Positions 22,300 to 34,482 of a stretch of 64,000 nucleotides of DNA are shown one piece after another. Below the pieces are notes generated by a model, which saw only the letters and a program-made list of their open reading frames with translations, was not told the DNA's origin and did no database searches. A program made the translations under genes and the position numbers. Within the stretch, counting starts at the first letter, position 1; the number at the start of each line of letters is the position of its first letter. Source of the stretch: Aedes albopictus (lineage: Eukaryota > Arthropoda > Insecta > Diptera > Culicidae); the NCBI RefSeq assembly GCF_035046485.1, contig NC_085137.1, positions 134,978,703-135,042,702 of the forward strand, given 5' to 3'.

Positions 22300-23240
22300 G
22301 GATTGACGTTTGCAGGTTCACCGAAAATTTCTTGAGCAATTCCAGACAGAACCTTCCTTAGAAAAATCCGCTAGAATTCTGATGTCAGGATTTCTCAAGC
22401 AAGACTCACAAAAAATCCTTCCGGGAATCGTCCGAAAAATCTGAAAATATCGTCAAAATTATTCAGAATCTCAAGTTTTACCAAAAATTGTAAAAAAAAA
22501 TTCAAAATATTAACTAAACTGCTTAGAAAAAAAAAACAAAAGACTGCAAAAAATGAACGAAAATAAACATTAAAGAAATAAATTAAGAAAAAATCTCATC
22601 ACAAAAATCCATGATTGTTAAACAATCCAAATAATTTCAGCATGATGCACGTAAAATTCAATTATTTAAAAATTTCCTTCTTTTCAGGTAGTAAAATAAA
22701 TATCCTCACTTATTACATATGCACAGCTTTCATTATTGCGACTTCTTCCGGCTTTTTCGGATTACTTCAGGAATTTCAGTGAGGGATTTTCAAAAGCTAT
22801 TCCATGAAGTTTTTCAAAAATGTATTCTCAAAATGTCTTTACAAATTCTGCAGGGATTTCTTCGTAAATACTTCCCAGGTTTTTTCTAAAAAAAAATTGG
22901 GAAATTCCTTCAGTGATTCCTAGAGAAATTCTTACGTATTATTTGGAAATTGATCCTGCGGTTTTTCCAGAAATATTTCCTTGGATATCTTTTGAGATGC
23001 TTGCAGAATATGTTTAGATATTCTTCTAGAGGTTTTTCAAGATACATAGTCGAGAAATTGCACAAAAAATACAGAAGATTTTTCTAAGGAACCCCTGAAT
23101 GAATTAACCAAGAAGATTGTCTCAATAAATTTCTTAATAAAACTCTTAGAAATACCATTGGAAACGCCCAGAAGAATTCCAAGAAAAGTTTCTGAAGAAA
23201 TTCGTGGTCAGAAATTCCTGTAAAACTGTTATCTCTGTAG
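22300..23240. repeat. Highly degenerate 12-bp-unit region, mixed orientation
   Basis: AATTCCTTC/GATTTCTC cores are recognisable but poorly phased, with AT-rich interruptions (22440-22680). Confidence 0.5.
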
Positions 23241-23249
23241 AAATTTTTG

Positions 23250-24710
23250 GGTAATGGCTAGTTTCCACTTGATAAGTACTGTGTAAAAGGATAGGACAAG
23301 TAATGCTCACGTAAAACTTTTGCAATCAAAATTACTTAAGCGTTCGCAGTTGATAAGTGATTCGCAGCCAGAAAGCTATTTGCCAACAGATGGCACTGTC
23401 GTGCGATGCTGTCAGTCATGTTGTTGATTTTCCGTACAGAATAATATGTCGATGTATTATTCCGTGAGTAAAAGGGACATTTCTCTTTCTTTGTGTTTCT
23501 TCTTTCGCGCCTGCGCGTTCACAGTGTGCATTAGTATTTAGCCGTGTCGCTCTATAATGTGTACTCCGTCGTCCCTCAGCATGGCTGCATCAGAACACAA
23601 GATTGAATTTCTTGAGGTTGAATAATTTGCCGTTACGTAGTTTAAAAATTTATTAAGACACCCCAAAACTGAATTGTTTATAAATAGTTCGACAGTTGAA
23701 AAAAGGAAATAGCATTTGAGTTTAGCTGATGAGGAGACAATGACTCTAAAAACTGTTGCATCATAATCATTTCATTTCGTTTGTTGAATGTTCTATGGTG
23801 CACTAGAACCAGGGAAGTAAAAACTGTATTCGATGAAATTTGGACACAGAAAATAATGTATAGCTTTTCATTGCGTTTACAAAATCAAATATTTTTTTAA
23901 CAGGAATAATATATAATGTGTAGCTAATACCATAACAATCGCAACAAATTCAGTTTGGTATTGGCGCAGATATTGTTAATATCATAAAATAAGATTTTAG
24001 CAAATTTTTTCACCCGTTTTAAAAATTGTGTAGGCTATAATTTTGATGTAACTCGTCAAGACGTCTGAAAATTTGACTCGAAGTTCTTAACAGAGTATCA
24101 ATAAACTGGTAAATAAAATCTCAAAATCGGTTCAATACGTTTTCCTAGTATTCAAAACTCAAATCGCTTCAATGCATATTTTAGGTACTTTTTAATCATT
24201 TTATTCCGTGTGTACTATTTTGTTTGTGCAACTGTCATGACTGTTTTGATTTTTATTAACATTTGAAACTGTAAATCCATTATAAAAACTGTTCTTAGCC
24301 AAATGGCTTGAAAACTTTTCAAGTTATAACTGTTTGAATGTCACGATACAAAAAAAAAACATTTTTGCTTATTGTGACTTTGTGCCACATATACGGCTAT
24401 AACTTTATTACGGCTAGATCAAATTGAATGAAATTTTTACACAATATTTCTACATGTATACTTTACATACAGAACAGATTGAAATCGGTCCAGTATTTTT
24501 GGATCTAGAGCTATAACAGTGAAGAAGTGATATTTTTTAAACATTCGTTTGTTTAAGCTTCTCAAATGGCAAAATTCTTGTTTCAACGATATCTCCACTG
24601 ATATTCAACCGATTTTGATGAAATTTGTATGGTATTAGCAAGGGTATTAGCTTTACGTAATACACTATTCCTGGTAAAAAATTAGTCATTTACCATTTTA
24701 TTAGGAAATC
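23250..24710. other. AT-rich unique/old-element DNA; no gene
   Basis: 24370-24640 has phrases such as TATAACTTTATTACGG and GAAATCGGTCCAGT that are common inside non-autonomous mosquito elements, but I cannot define termini. 23380-23600 is slightly GC-richer. Confidence 0.4.
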
Positions 24711-25095
24711 TTTCTGAATTCCAGGAATTCGTTCCGAGATCCCTGCGAGAATTGCTCTGAGATTTCCTCAGAATTTCTGCTTGGGATTCCTCCAGAAATT
24801 CCTTCCTATATCTCTCTAGAAATTAATTCAGGATTGCTCCAGGAGTTCTTTCTGGGATACCAAAGGGAGTTCCCTCAGAGATTCTTCCAGCAATTTGTTT
24901 AGGATTTGTTCAGAACTTGCAGGAGTTCTCTCTAGGATTACTCCTGTAACTCCATACGGGATTCCTTCAGAGATTCCTTCATGGAACTCTCTAGAAATTC
25001 CTTCATGGAATTCTCTAGAGATTCCTCCAGAAGATTCCTATAAAATTATTCTAGAAGTTCTTTCAGGGATTCCTTCACGACTTTTTTTTTAGGAT
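24711..25095 (-). repeat. 12-bp-unit array, reverse orientation
   Basis: TTCCTCCAGAAA/GATTCCTTCATGG units occur. Orientation flips to GAATTCCTGGAG at about 25100-25150, forming a head-to-head array junction. Confidence 0.7.
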
Positions 25096-25149
25096 TTCTC
25101 CAGAACCTTTTGGAATGTCTTCAGATTTTTATCTGGGAAGAAACTATTG

Positions 25150-26330
25150 AAAGTATCTCTAAAATCGCTCGTGTAGATATTCCCTACAAAACTGCTGGAG
25201 ATATTCCTTAAGAAGCTGTTGGAGGAATTTGATAAGGAACTCAAGAGCACGTCTTGGAGTACTTCCATAAATAATAAAAAAAAACTTCTGGAGTATTTCC
25301 ATGAGCAAAATTTAAGAAACTTCCAGAATGAATTCCAGAATATGTAATCTGCAAGGAATCCCAGTAGAAGTTCTTGGATGAATCCCGGAAGGATATCCTG
25401 GATGAATTATTGGACAAATCTTAGAAGGAACTGCTGGAAAAACCTTGACTTATTTTCCAGGAGTCTGGAAGTTCTGGAGAAATTCCGGAAAGAACTTTTG
25501 AAAAATTCCCGGAAGATATCCCGGGTAAAATTTCTGGAGAGGTCCCTGATGCCACCCCTGGTGTAATCTTAGAAGAAAATCCTGGAGAAATGCCAGAAGA
25601 AACTATGAGAGGAACCCATAAATTTACTCCTAGAGGAAACCTAGAAGGAGTTCCTGGAGGAATCCCGGAAGAAGCTATAGAAATTACAAAAGGAATTCTT
25701 TGAGGATTCACATAAGAAACGTCCAGATAAAACCTAGAGGAATCTCAAAAAGTTGTATCTTAGAAAGAACTCCTGGAAGAATCACTGAAAGAACTCCAGG
25801 ACGAATCTAAGAATGAATTCCTGTAGAAATCCTAGAAGAAATGAAATGATCCCGGAAGGAATTCCTGCGGGAATCTCCGAATAAATATCTGAGTGAACCC
25901 CGGATAAAAAATACTAAAGAAATCCCGGATGAAATTATTGTAGAATAGTTCGAAAAAACTCCTGGTAGAATCTTAGAAAACACCTCTGGAGAAAACCCTG
26001 AAGGAACTCCTAGAAGATCCAAAAAAAAAAACAAAATAAATAAATAAATCCTGAATTAGAAGGAACTCACAGAGGGATTTTTTGTAGAACTTCTAATGAA
26101 AATCTCAGAGACATTATATGAGAATCCCCTGCGAACTTCTGGTGGATTTTTCGGTGGAACATCTGGAAGAATTTCAAGAGGACTTTCTGCGAAACCCCAG
26201 AGAAAAACCTTCGTACGGAATGCCAAAAGATTCATCACAAAGAATCTTTCGTGGATCTTCATTAAATTCCCCGTGAAGCTTTGTCCTACCTCGTATTTCG
26301 TCTAAAACTCCACAAGGTAACCGTCAGAGT
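25150..26330 (+). repeat. 12-bp-unit array, forward orientation
   Basis: GAACTCCTGGAG/GAATCCCGGAAG variants are spaced at 12 bp over long stretches, with A-rich interruptions near 26010-26050. Minus frames read as I-P-S-G / S-R-N-S repeats. Confidence 0.75.
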
Positions 26331-27030
26331 TCCAGCAGAATTCCTCCCACCGTAGTCCGAACTCCAATATTGCAGAATTTATAATTAGTATCCAACCATA
26401 GTTCTCGCTGTAATACCATTAAAAGTTCCTTTAGAATCCCAGCGCAATGTCTCTCATTAGCATTTCCCTTGGAACTCCGTTGAAATCTCACAATCTGGAT
26501 TTTCCCCATACGCGCGCAAAAATTAAATTTTAATTTCAACCACACTTCCTGAGGAAACGAACGAAATTTCTCTAAGTCCAAATCGTAAACAACAAGGCCA
26601 CGAAACGCCACACGAACAACGAACAATTTATCTAGCAACCGCCGTATGCAGTGCCCTATTCTTCACATCCTTCTTACAGCATCGTTTCGTAAAAATGCTG
26701 TCGGTTAAACAAATGTTAAAATTACTTACGGAAAAAGGAGGAATTTTACTTGAGCGCTCTACTTGGGAACTGGAAACTTACCATAAACGTCAAGCAATTG
26801 CTGGAAGAACTCCAGTTAAAAATTAGAAGAAAAAAATCTTTTACAATTTCTTTTCCTTAATCCTAAAACTACTAAACCAGGAGAAATTTTAAAAAATAAT
26901 CCTGCAAAAACAAAAAAAAAAAACCTTTGGAATTCTTTTAAAAAAAACAAAGAATGAAATTTAAAAAAAAACAATAAATTTTGAAGGAATTTTTGAAATT
27001 TTGAGCCAAAGAACGTGAGAAACCCACTAA
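26331..27030. other. Degenerate array tail and A-rich DNA; no gene
   Basis: The minus-strand 104-aa frame 26324-26638 covers partly array-derived sequence and has no domain. 26816-27000 is poly-A-rich. Confidence 0.45.
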
Positions 27031-28205
27031 AGGCATTTATACACTGCAAATTTTGTTTGCTGTTATTCAGCAATTTTTGCTGATTTTTTTTGTGCTGATT
27101 GCATTCAGCAATACGAGTTCACTGAATATCAGCAATTATTTTTCAACTTGCTGAACCATCCAGCAATTTTGACAGTTGATCACAGTCTTCAAGGTGCAGC
27201 CCCGCGCGGATGTGTAGCCGTGCTCACACTCTCCAATGAACATTAGCTTCGAGTTCATGCATGCACACGTCGGGATGAACATGCACTCGAGCTCAAGCTC
27301 AATGCTCATGTTTTGCACCGCGCTCGCAGCGGCGCTCACAGCCGCGCTGAAAACATCGGTGTTTGCAGCTTCGCACTCGTTTCGGTTTTGCACTGCGGTC
27401 AAGCTGGGTAAGCTGAGAAATGTTCTAACGGTTCAATGCCACATTTGCAGTTGCTGTCGTCACAGTTGTTGATGGCGTGATTAACCAGTGATGATAATTT
27501 CTTTTTTTTTCCTGGCCCACTTCGATTAAGTATGGGTTGTTTTTTTTTTATATTTAATAAACACATTGCTGGACGCCATGACGTAAATATTTTAGGCCTC
27601 CAAAGGGCGGCTGGGTTAAAATATTGTAAGTTCTTCAGTTGGGTCGGTTTTAGAAAACGCCTTTGTAAAGAAATGAGCAGAATATAAAGTCGTTAATTAT
27701 AAAGTCGTAGAAAATGGTGGCGCACCAAGTGTTAAGAGCGGCAAGATCTGCAGACCAATACATGTTTAGTTCGATTAATTGCTGCTAACAGAGTATGTAT
27801 CCTATGTTACCTAAGAATTCACATAGGCCAAAAATACAAATCTTGTTTGCATGTGTATGATAAATTGTTTGTATGCAGTATTGGGAAAACAAAAGTATCT
27901 TAAGCTTACTCTGTATTGTTTAAATTAAAAGCAGTTCGTCAATAATTTCCTCCCACTAAATGGTCCCCAGTGAGCAAAAATTTTCATATGAAAAAGTTGT
28001 TCGAGGTCCCTCGGTGGATTTTTTTTTTGATCGATCCGTTAAATGAAAGCTAAAAACCTATATTTTCGAATAACGAAGAATTTGGCGATGCCTGGAGTAG
28101 ACTAAATCGGGGATTTACAAAATCTGGTCACCACTGTATGACACTGCGATCGAAGATCTTATTTATTTTTCTGTTGCATACGAAAACACTTGGGATGTGA
28201 TATTC

Positions 28206-29024
28206 ATATACCTAGATATTAGTATGGTACACGCTTGTATGGAAAAAATAAATCCTCGCTCCAGTCGACTTTTTAGATCCCATTTAGGTCCCATATGAAC
28301 TGTACAAAATTTCAGCGCAATCGGTGAAACTATAATTCAGCGCAAGCGGCTCAAAGTTTCCATAGGATTTACTATGGGAAAAGTTACACTTTCAGATAAA
28401 AAATCCCAGAGGCCGTCCCTTGTCTCCTTAATTCAAATCGATCAATGATTCTTGTATAAAAATCAATTATGAAACTTTCCTTCGAAGATCGCAAAACAAT
28501 TGGATGCTTGTGGAAAAAGTTATTGATTTATTACCGATTAGTGATCCAACGAACGGCTTTTTATTTTATTTTATCAGCAGCACTGCTGCTGCCGTTGTTG
28601 CATGGGGTGGCGGGAGGCATCACCACCCCCAGAAACAGCAGCAGCCAAGGCAGCAGCTACAGTGCTGCTAATAAAACAAAACAAAAAGCCGTTCATTGGA
28701 TCACTAATCGGTAATAAATCAATAACTTTTTCCACAAGCATCCAATTGTTTTGCGGTCTTCGAAGGAAAGTTTCATAATTGATTTTTCTACAAGAAACAT
28801 TGATCGATTTGAATTAAGGAGACAAGGGATGACCTCTGGGATTTTTTATCTGAAATGGTAACTTTTCCCATAGTAAATCCTATGAAAACTTTGAACCGCT
28901 TGCGCTAAATTATAGTTTCACCGATTGCGCTGAAATTTTGCACAGTTCATATGGGACCTAAATGGGATCTAAAAAGTCGACTGGAGCGAGGATTTGATAT
29001 TTGTCCCATACTACTAGATATGAT
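28206..29024. mobile_element. 819-bp near-perfect fold-back element
   Basis: The sequence is almost a palindrome, with arms of nearly 400 bp meeting at about 28615 around CATGGGGTGGCGGGAGGCAT. Long identical blocks include TTCGAAGGAAAGTTTCATAA, GATCACTAATCGGTAATAAA and GGAGCGAGGATTT with their reverse complements, with only scattered mismatches. The 81-aa frame 28469-28714 spans the centre and has no domain. Transcription would give a long hairpin RNA. Confidence 0.92.
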
Positions 29025-29155
29025 TTAAAAGCTTAACCGTCATGCGATCGCGGTGTTGTATTTTGTACAACACATTGAAAAAAATCTCGCTTTTTGCACT
29101 CACCTAACAGTGGTGGCCAGCCGCACGAGTTACGGAAGGATAAGTTAATTAATTA

Positions 29156-29255
29156 GGGGGACATTTAGCCACAGCTATGAAGGCGTGGGAATTCAGCCTC
29201 ATGGAACTGGCTGAGAAGCAGGCCTTGTTCCAGCAGATACGTTAAAAAAAGAGTT
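29156..29255 (+). mobile_element. Internally deleted Feilai-type SINE
   Basis: TTTAGCCACAGCTATGAAGGCGTGGG (head, cf. 61806) joins directly to GGCTGAGAAGCAGGCCTTGTTCC (tail, cf. 12760), with loss of about 170 bp of body including the B box. It is Pol III-dead. Confidence 0.75.
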
Positions 29256-29705
29256 CCGGCTATTACCAACAATAATCAGAATAATCTCAAATTGAACCAT
29301 ACGGATCCTAACGATCCTAACGAATAGTCGACGAGCAACTTATAATAGTTATCATATCAATAACAAAATGGGTTACTATATTTTTAAAACGGGGATCTGT
29401 AAAGGAATATTGTGTCCATACTGGTGTTTTAGATAAGATCATGGTGATGATATTGTAAGCCTTACTGTGTCGGCATGGTAATCGGCGGCAGCGTGAAAAC
29501 CATGCGGCTAAAGAGCAACAGCAACAAACCCAGGAATCAACTGCGGCATATCAAATTTAGTCACTAAAAGTAGTAAATATTGTCCTCGATCACTTGAGAA
29601 AACGCACACCGGTGTCACGCAGGCAACGGCAACCCACCTAGCTTTGCCACCGCGCACCGCCTGCCGAACTCTCTAAAATAAAAGCTCTCATTTTTGAGTA
29701 GCGCC

Positions 29706-29919
29706 CATGCCGCACAGGGACTGTGTTGGAAACACACATTTTTTTAAATTGCTCGTACGCTCACATTTTTGCAAAATATCAATATTTTTCGGTATTTGAA
29801 GGTGGTTTATAAACCCAGTGAGGTTGCCATGTCGAAATTATTGCAAAATACATGCTCATGTGAGCGTACGAGCAATTTAAAAAAAAATGTGTGTTTCCAA
29901 CACAGTCATGTGCGGCATG
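29706..29919. repeat. 61-bp-arm inverted repeat
   Basis: The arm 29706-29766 (CATGCCGCACAGGGACTGTG...) is mirrored at 29858-29919, with a 91-bp spacer and only a few mismatches. It could be a short fold-back MITE. Confidence 0.85.
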
Positions 29920-30678
29920 GATGTTTACTAAAAATGTGCAGGCCGAACACATTTTTGAGCGTAGCCGTTTTTGCGTGAAGAATGACAAACACAAGCTGGC
30001 TAGTAGGCTCGCACACACAGCCTAAACACTAGGCTTGAGCCTGAGTTTTGCGCTTGAGCTCGAGCCTGAGCTCGAGCGCGCCGTGTTCATTTTTTCCTTG
30101 CCTGCTCGTTGCTCTCGACAAACACGAACATGAGAGAGAATGCGCGCTCGGGATGAACGCGCACTTGCAAAATTGAGCTCAGGCTCAACGCGGCTCGTGT
30201 TTTTGGGAAGACTGGTTGATCAGCAACGTTGTGCTGATATTCAGCAAAAATGCAGGGCTGTTACAAAATTTTCAAAATGTCATCCGCGAAATTCGCGACT
30301 TCGGAAATAAAATCCGCGACTCGAGAAACAAATCCGCGACACGAACATAAATATTCAAAATTCATATTGGACCAGATTTTGTACTGAATAATGACATGTT
30401 CCTAAGAATAGTTTCGTAGATCCTATGAAGTTTTCAACAATATTTCATTAGGGCCACATTTTTCATCAACCTTCGTTTGAGTTATTACCTAAACCGTGTT
30501 GAGATTCCCGAAGGTCTATCTCTGGACCCGATACCAGATTTTAAAATTATTTTGTGATAAACCATTTTTCTGTGAAGTATCTCAGTATGTAACATGTTTG
30601 TTGCTGAGATACCTTAGTATCTATTTAACTTAAGACCTTAAGCTTTATAAAGCCAACCACGTCCTTGGGGAATAAGAC

Positions 30679-30984
30679 TCATATGACAGCAAGCCCTAAG
30701 AAGAGTTTGTCAAGAGCCTTGAACCTACGATAGGTGAGTGCACTACAATAACAGAGGATATGTTCTGATGTTTCTGTCTCCTCGTCACAGAAGCGACAAT
30801 TAGGATTACTTCGATCTTTTGTAGATGGTATCTGCAGGGGCAGTGTCCAGTTATTGGATCGGTGTAGATGTTGCGACCAAATAGTTTGGATTTTCTTTGG
30901 GTTTATCATGAAGAGTCGCTTGGATTGGCTTTTAGGGGAAAGTACATTCCGGTTTCGAGTGACCATAAATTCGCTCAGTTGCAT
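30679..30984 (-). pseudogene. Non-LTR retrotransposon C-terminal fragment (zinc-knuckle end)
   Basis: The 101-aa frame ends with a C-x2-C-x8-H-x4-C motif (Cys63, Cys66, His75, Cys80) followed by S-A-L-x-x-R-R-F, the usual tail after the reverse transcriptase/RNase H region of R1/I/Jockey-group non-LTR elements. Upstream the same frame is blocked by a stop within about 50 codons, and no RT core is present. It is a 5'-truncated relic lying inside the 2975-bp element. Clade assignment is uncertain. Confidence 0.65.
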
Positions 30985-31059
30985 TTTACAGAGCAGCAGA
31001 AATCGAAGCAGATCCCGCCGAATGGCTCAGGGCCAAGGAACAACCAGGAAGCACAATGA

Positions 31060-32281
31060 TTTGGTTTCATTAGTCCAAGTTATAAGAAAAATAATATGTA
31101 CAATCGACGAGTTTCACTTTCAGATTAATATCATTTTGTGAGGCAGATTCAAGTAAACTGCAAGGCGGCCATCTTTGTATTCAAGTGATCTTATTCTTAA
31201 GAAATACTTCATAGTTTGAATAAGGGCAACGTTTTTTAAACCTGGTTAAACAGATATAAATAACGACGATGCTGGACAAGAAGAACTATTTCCTGTGTTG
31301 TGGAGTAAAGGCATCCCCCTTAAGCTACATCCCTGACTCGATTGCAAATTAACTGCGATCAGTAGCCTTTATCGAACAATAAATTAACTGACCATCACGG
31401 CACCAGACAGGCTAGCGGATAGATCGGTTGTAAACAACCGTTCGTGTAGGTAGCAACCTGCTGGACTGATACGCGATAGTGAGAGTTCGACTGTCGTTTG
31501 GGAGATAGCCGGAGAAGGGATGCATTTAAATCAGCAGTGGTGGATATGTTGACAAGAGATACGGTGACCGATGATAAGAGAGGAATCTTGGCTCTTCTCA
31601 AAATCTACATTCTGCGATCGCGATCAGCCATCTGGCAATGACCTTTAGATCAACGTAGGCAGTTAACATCGATCATTCCCTCCGATCACAGGCGCGCCGG
31701 TGAAGGCCTACGCACGGCTTTTTGTGAACCTCTTTTTGTTTATAAGCGTGATGTTAGTTTTAAGACAATAAATGTAGTCCGTATAGTTGGTGTTTGTTTT
31801 AAAAATACAGTTTGTTTTAATGTACCGCGAGTGAGTGTTATTACTTGAAACGGAGGAATTGTGCCCAAGGTCCGCAGGAGTCGGCAATATATCTAAAAGG
31901 AAGGAAGGAATAGTTCGCCCACACACCAAGAACCACTCCACCTAAACCAACCATCAACTCGAGTGTTGAGGAGCCATCCCACTAAATCGAAGGAGGTAAA
32001 TTTCCGGTTCCCCAACATCCTGCAAAAAGGGATTGTGAGCCGAGCTATTTTAGTCACAGGAGAAAATATAATTTTAAAGTTATGACAACCTTTGAAACAG
32101 ACCATCAGAGTTTTCCTATTTTATTAACTACTAGGTACGCTAATCGAAGTGAAAAAAAAATATGAAAAGTAAGTTTTAGAAATAATTTGTTGATTAGATT
32201 CTTCCAACATTCAAAAAATAAGAATTTTGGAAACAAATATCTAATGCTGAATCTTGGAATGAATAGTAATTTATGTAACAA
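31060..32281. other. Mixed debris; possible LTR-like stretch
   Basis: 31380-31860 is GC-richer and ends with AATAAATGTAGTCCG and T-rich phrases reminiscent of a retroviral-type LTR, but I could not locate paired TG...CA ends or a target duplication. No open frame is convincing. Confidence 0.25.
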
Positions 32282-32348
32282 GTTGTAAAAAGTTGTATTT
32301 TTCAGCACGATTAATACGAAGAGTGCTGAAAAAATCGAGTTTTGCAAC
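32282..32348. repeat. Hairpin with CTCGATTTTT/CAGCAC arms, copy 1
   Basis: Arms of about 26 nt (GTTGTAAAAAGTTGTATTTT.. and its mirror ending TCGAGTTTTGCAAC) surround a short loop. The arm design is shared with 49522-49603. Confidence 0.7.
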
Positions 32349-33050
32349 GAGTTACATACAAGTTTTTATGCGACTATTTTTCATTATGCAAGTCATTTCA
32401 GTTGCATAAAATAGAAATTATGATACTGAATAACCCTCATATAAAGTTGTTTAAAAAGACACGGAAATGAGGAATTTATGCGAACAGTTTGAAAATTAAA
32501 CAGGAGAAAAGCTTCTACTATTATTTAATTTACAAAATTAAACTATGAATATGCTATAAACTGACATGAACTGAAATGTGGCTTTTATAAGTAAATCTTT
32601 GTTCGCCTCTGTTTTCAAAATTGGAATTAGTTCTGATCTCCAATAGTGGAACAGAGAACCGAATTGAAAGATCTCAATCCTGGATATAAGCCTATAGGTA
32701 TAGGACAAAAAACTGAAATCAAAGTTGCGATATCTCAGCAGAGAATTTCAACCAATTTGGGAAATACCATCAGAATCTAGAGAAATTGTCGAGACACCAT
32801 TATCTTTTCATATGGCTTTTCTTACGAAGATATAAGATCGATTCAACAAAATTGCATGACCTTTGCTTCACAAACATTCTGCTGTCATTCAATTTAAAAA
32901 AACTTTTGACTTGTTGGAGAAATTTGCATAAATTTGCGACTTTCTTAAAGCGTAATCTACTTTGAAGCTGCAAAAGCAGACGTTTGATAGCAGCTTCGAT
33001 GGAAATAAGTTTAAGAGAAATTAAAAATCGTTGTAAAGGAAATTACAACT
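32349..33050. other. AT-rich DNA, nothing recognised
   Basis: No inverted repeat, array or coding signal was detected. Confidence 0.5.
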
Positions 33051-33334
33051 GCCATACAGATAGGCATACGCGAAATGCGCGACTTAAATCAGACAAATCC
33101 GCGAAAACCGCGACCAAATTTCAAGGATCCGCGAAATCCGCGTCGTGGCACATAAATCCGCGACAAATCCGCGAAAATCGCGATTTTCGCGAAAACCGCG
33201 AAATCCGCGACTGTTGTAACAGCCCTGAAAATGTTGCTGCAATTCAGCAATTTATTTTGCTGATTTTTTTTGTGCTGGAAGCATTTCAAAAATTTTGGTG
33301 TGTAGAAAAAAAAAACATGAAAATTCCTTGAGAA

Positions 33335-34064
33335 AAAGTAAGGAAAAGATTCGGGATTAATTTCTGCAGGAATCGATAAGAGAATCCAGAAAAAAAGAAA
33401 TCTGAAAAAATACCTCTGGTCTGCATAAATCCAAAGCAATGCATTGAAGAATATCTGAAGAAACTATAGGAGAAAACTCTGATAGAACTTCCAGACGAAT
33501 CTCTTGAGAATTTTCTAGAGGAATATCCATATTAATTGTCAAGCGAATCCCTGAACTAATGAAGTAATACCTGAAGAAATATGTGGAGAAATTCAAACTG
33601 CTGGAATTTTATCTTTTAAAGAAACGCGTAAAGGAATTCCTGGAGAAACCTCTGGCGATATTCCTAGGAGATTTTTTTGATAAAATTCTAGAAAAAAAAT
33701 TCGGAGAAATCCCGATGAAGAACTTGTGAAAAAAATATCTGACAATATTTTTGGAGGAATTCCTTAAGAAATGTTTGAAGCAATGCACGAAGGAAGGACA
33801 CTTGAACTTATGTATAGGTAGCAATCCTTGAAGGGATTTTCTCATAGAATCCCTCAAAGAATCCCAGGACGAATTTCAGAGAGGATTTCTTAAGATACCC
33901 GTGAACCAGTTTCAAGATGATTTTTTGAGAAATTTGTTGAGAATCTCTTGAAGAAGTCCCAAGAAAAATTTCTGAGGGGATTCCCGAAAGAATCTCTGAA
34001 GAAATCCCAACTTGGGATTCCCATGTGAGTCTTCCGAAGAAATACGTGAACAGTGACGCATTCT
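33335..34064 (+). repeat. 12-bp-unit array, forward orientation
   Basis: GAATCCC/GAAATCC units abut copy B of the duplication at 34065. The minus frames 33609-33857 and 33890-34111 are array shadows. Confidence 0.65.
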
Positions 34065-34482
34065 ATAGGGATACTATGAGGAATTTTTATAAAAATTCTT
34101 GCTAATATCAATCTCAGAAATCCTGCAAGAATCTTCTTTCTGTAAACACTCTAATACATCTATCTATGCAGCCATTCTATGAAAAACGAATAGATTCGAA
34201 AATAAAAATACGCCGAAGTTGCTCAAATTCGGTAGGAATGATCTTTATAATAAGATCCTTTATTTTTTTATCGCCAATAGGGTGGCCATTTCAAAAATAG
34301 GATGGTCCGAAAAACGGCATTTTTCGTTTTTTTTTTAAATTTCGAACCGTTATAACTTTTGAACCAATTGACCGATTTTCAATCTAATTTTATGAATGAA
34401 AAGATTATTAGTTCTAGATTTAAGAAAAAAAAACTATCATGAAACAAAATAAGTTAACTTTAGTATGCAAAAATGGTCAATA

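Larger units (their letters stand above)
30253..33227. mobile_element. 2975-bp TIR element (CAGGGCTGTTACAA ends) with CCGCGA subterminal repeats
   Basis: The inverted termini CAGGGCTGTTACAA are flanked by AAAATG on both sides (30247-30252, 33228-33233), a putative 6-bp target duplication (or an eroded 8-bp one). Dense ATCCGCGA/CCGCGAC motifs sit at 30280-30345 and 33064-33213, and they read mostly in the same direction at both ends. CAGGG-type ends with subterminal motif clusters recall hAT-type elements. No transposase survives; a LINE fragment and other debris fill the interior. Confidence 0.75.
27032..33302. mobile_element. Composite inverted-repeat element with nested insertions
   Basis: The left end (27032: CACTGCAAATTTTG, then TTCAGCAATTTTTGCTGA and TTTTTTTTGTGCTG) is mirrored at 33228-33302 (TTGCTGCAATTCAGCAA, TTTTTTTTGTGCTG, AAAATTTTGGTGTG). 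Further in, 27160-27330 (TTGATCACAGTCTTC, then GAGCTC-rich sequence) is mirrored by about 29990-30250 (GAAGACTGGTTGATCAGCAA, GAGCTCGAGCCTGAGCTCGAG). The two right-hand pieces are separated only by the 30253-33227 insertion, so one original element is the simplest reading. The internal sequence is not recognisably transposase-coding. Confidence 0.6.

Noticed and set aside
31296..31860. Solo LTR
   Set aside because: The composition and AATAAA are suggestive, but no TG...CA boundaries or target duplication could be paired.
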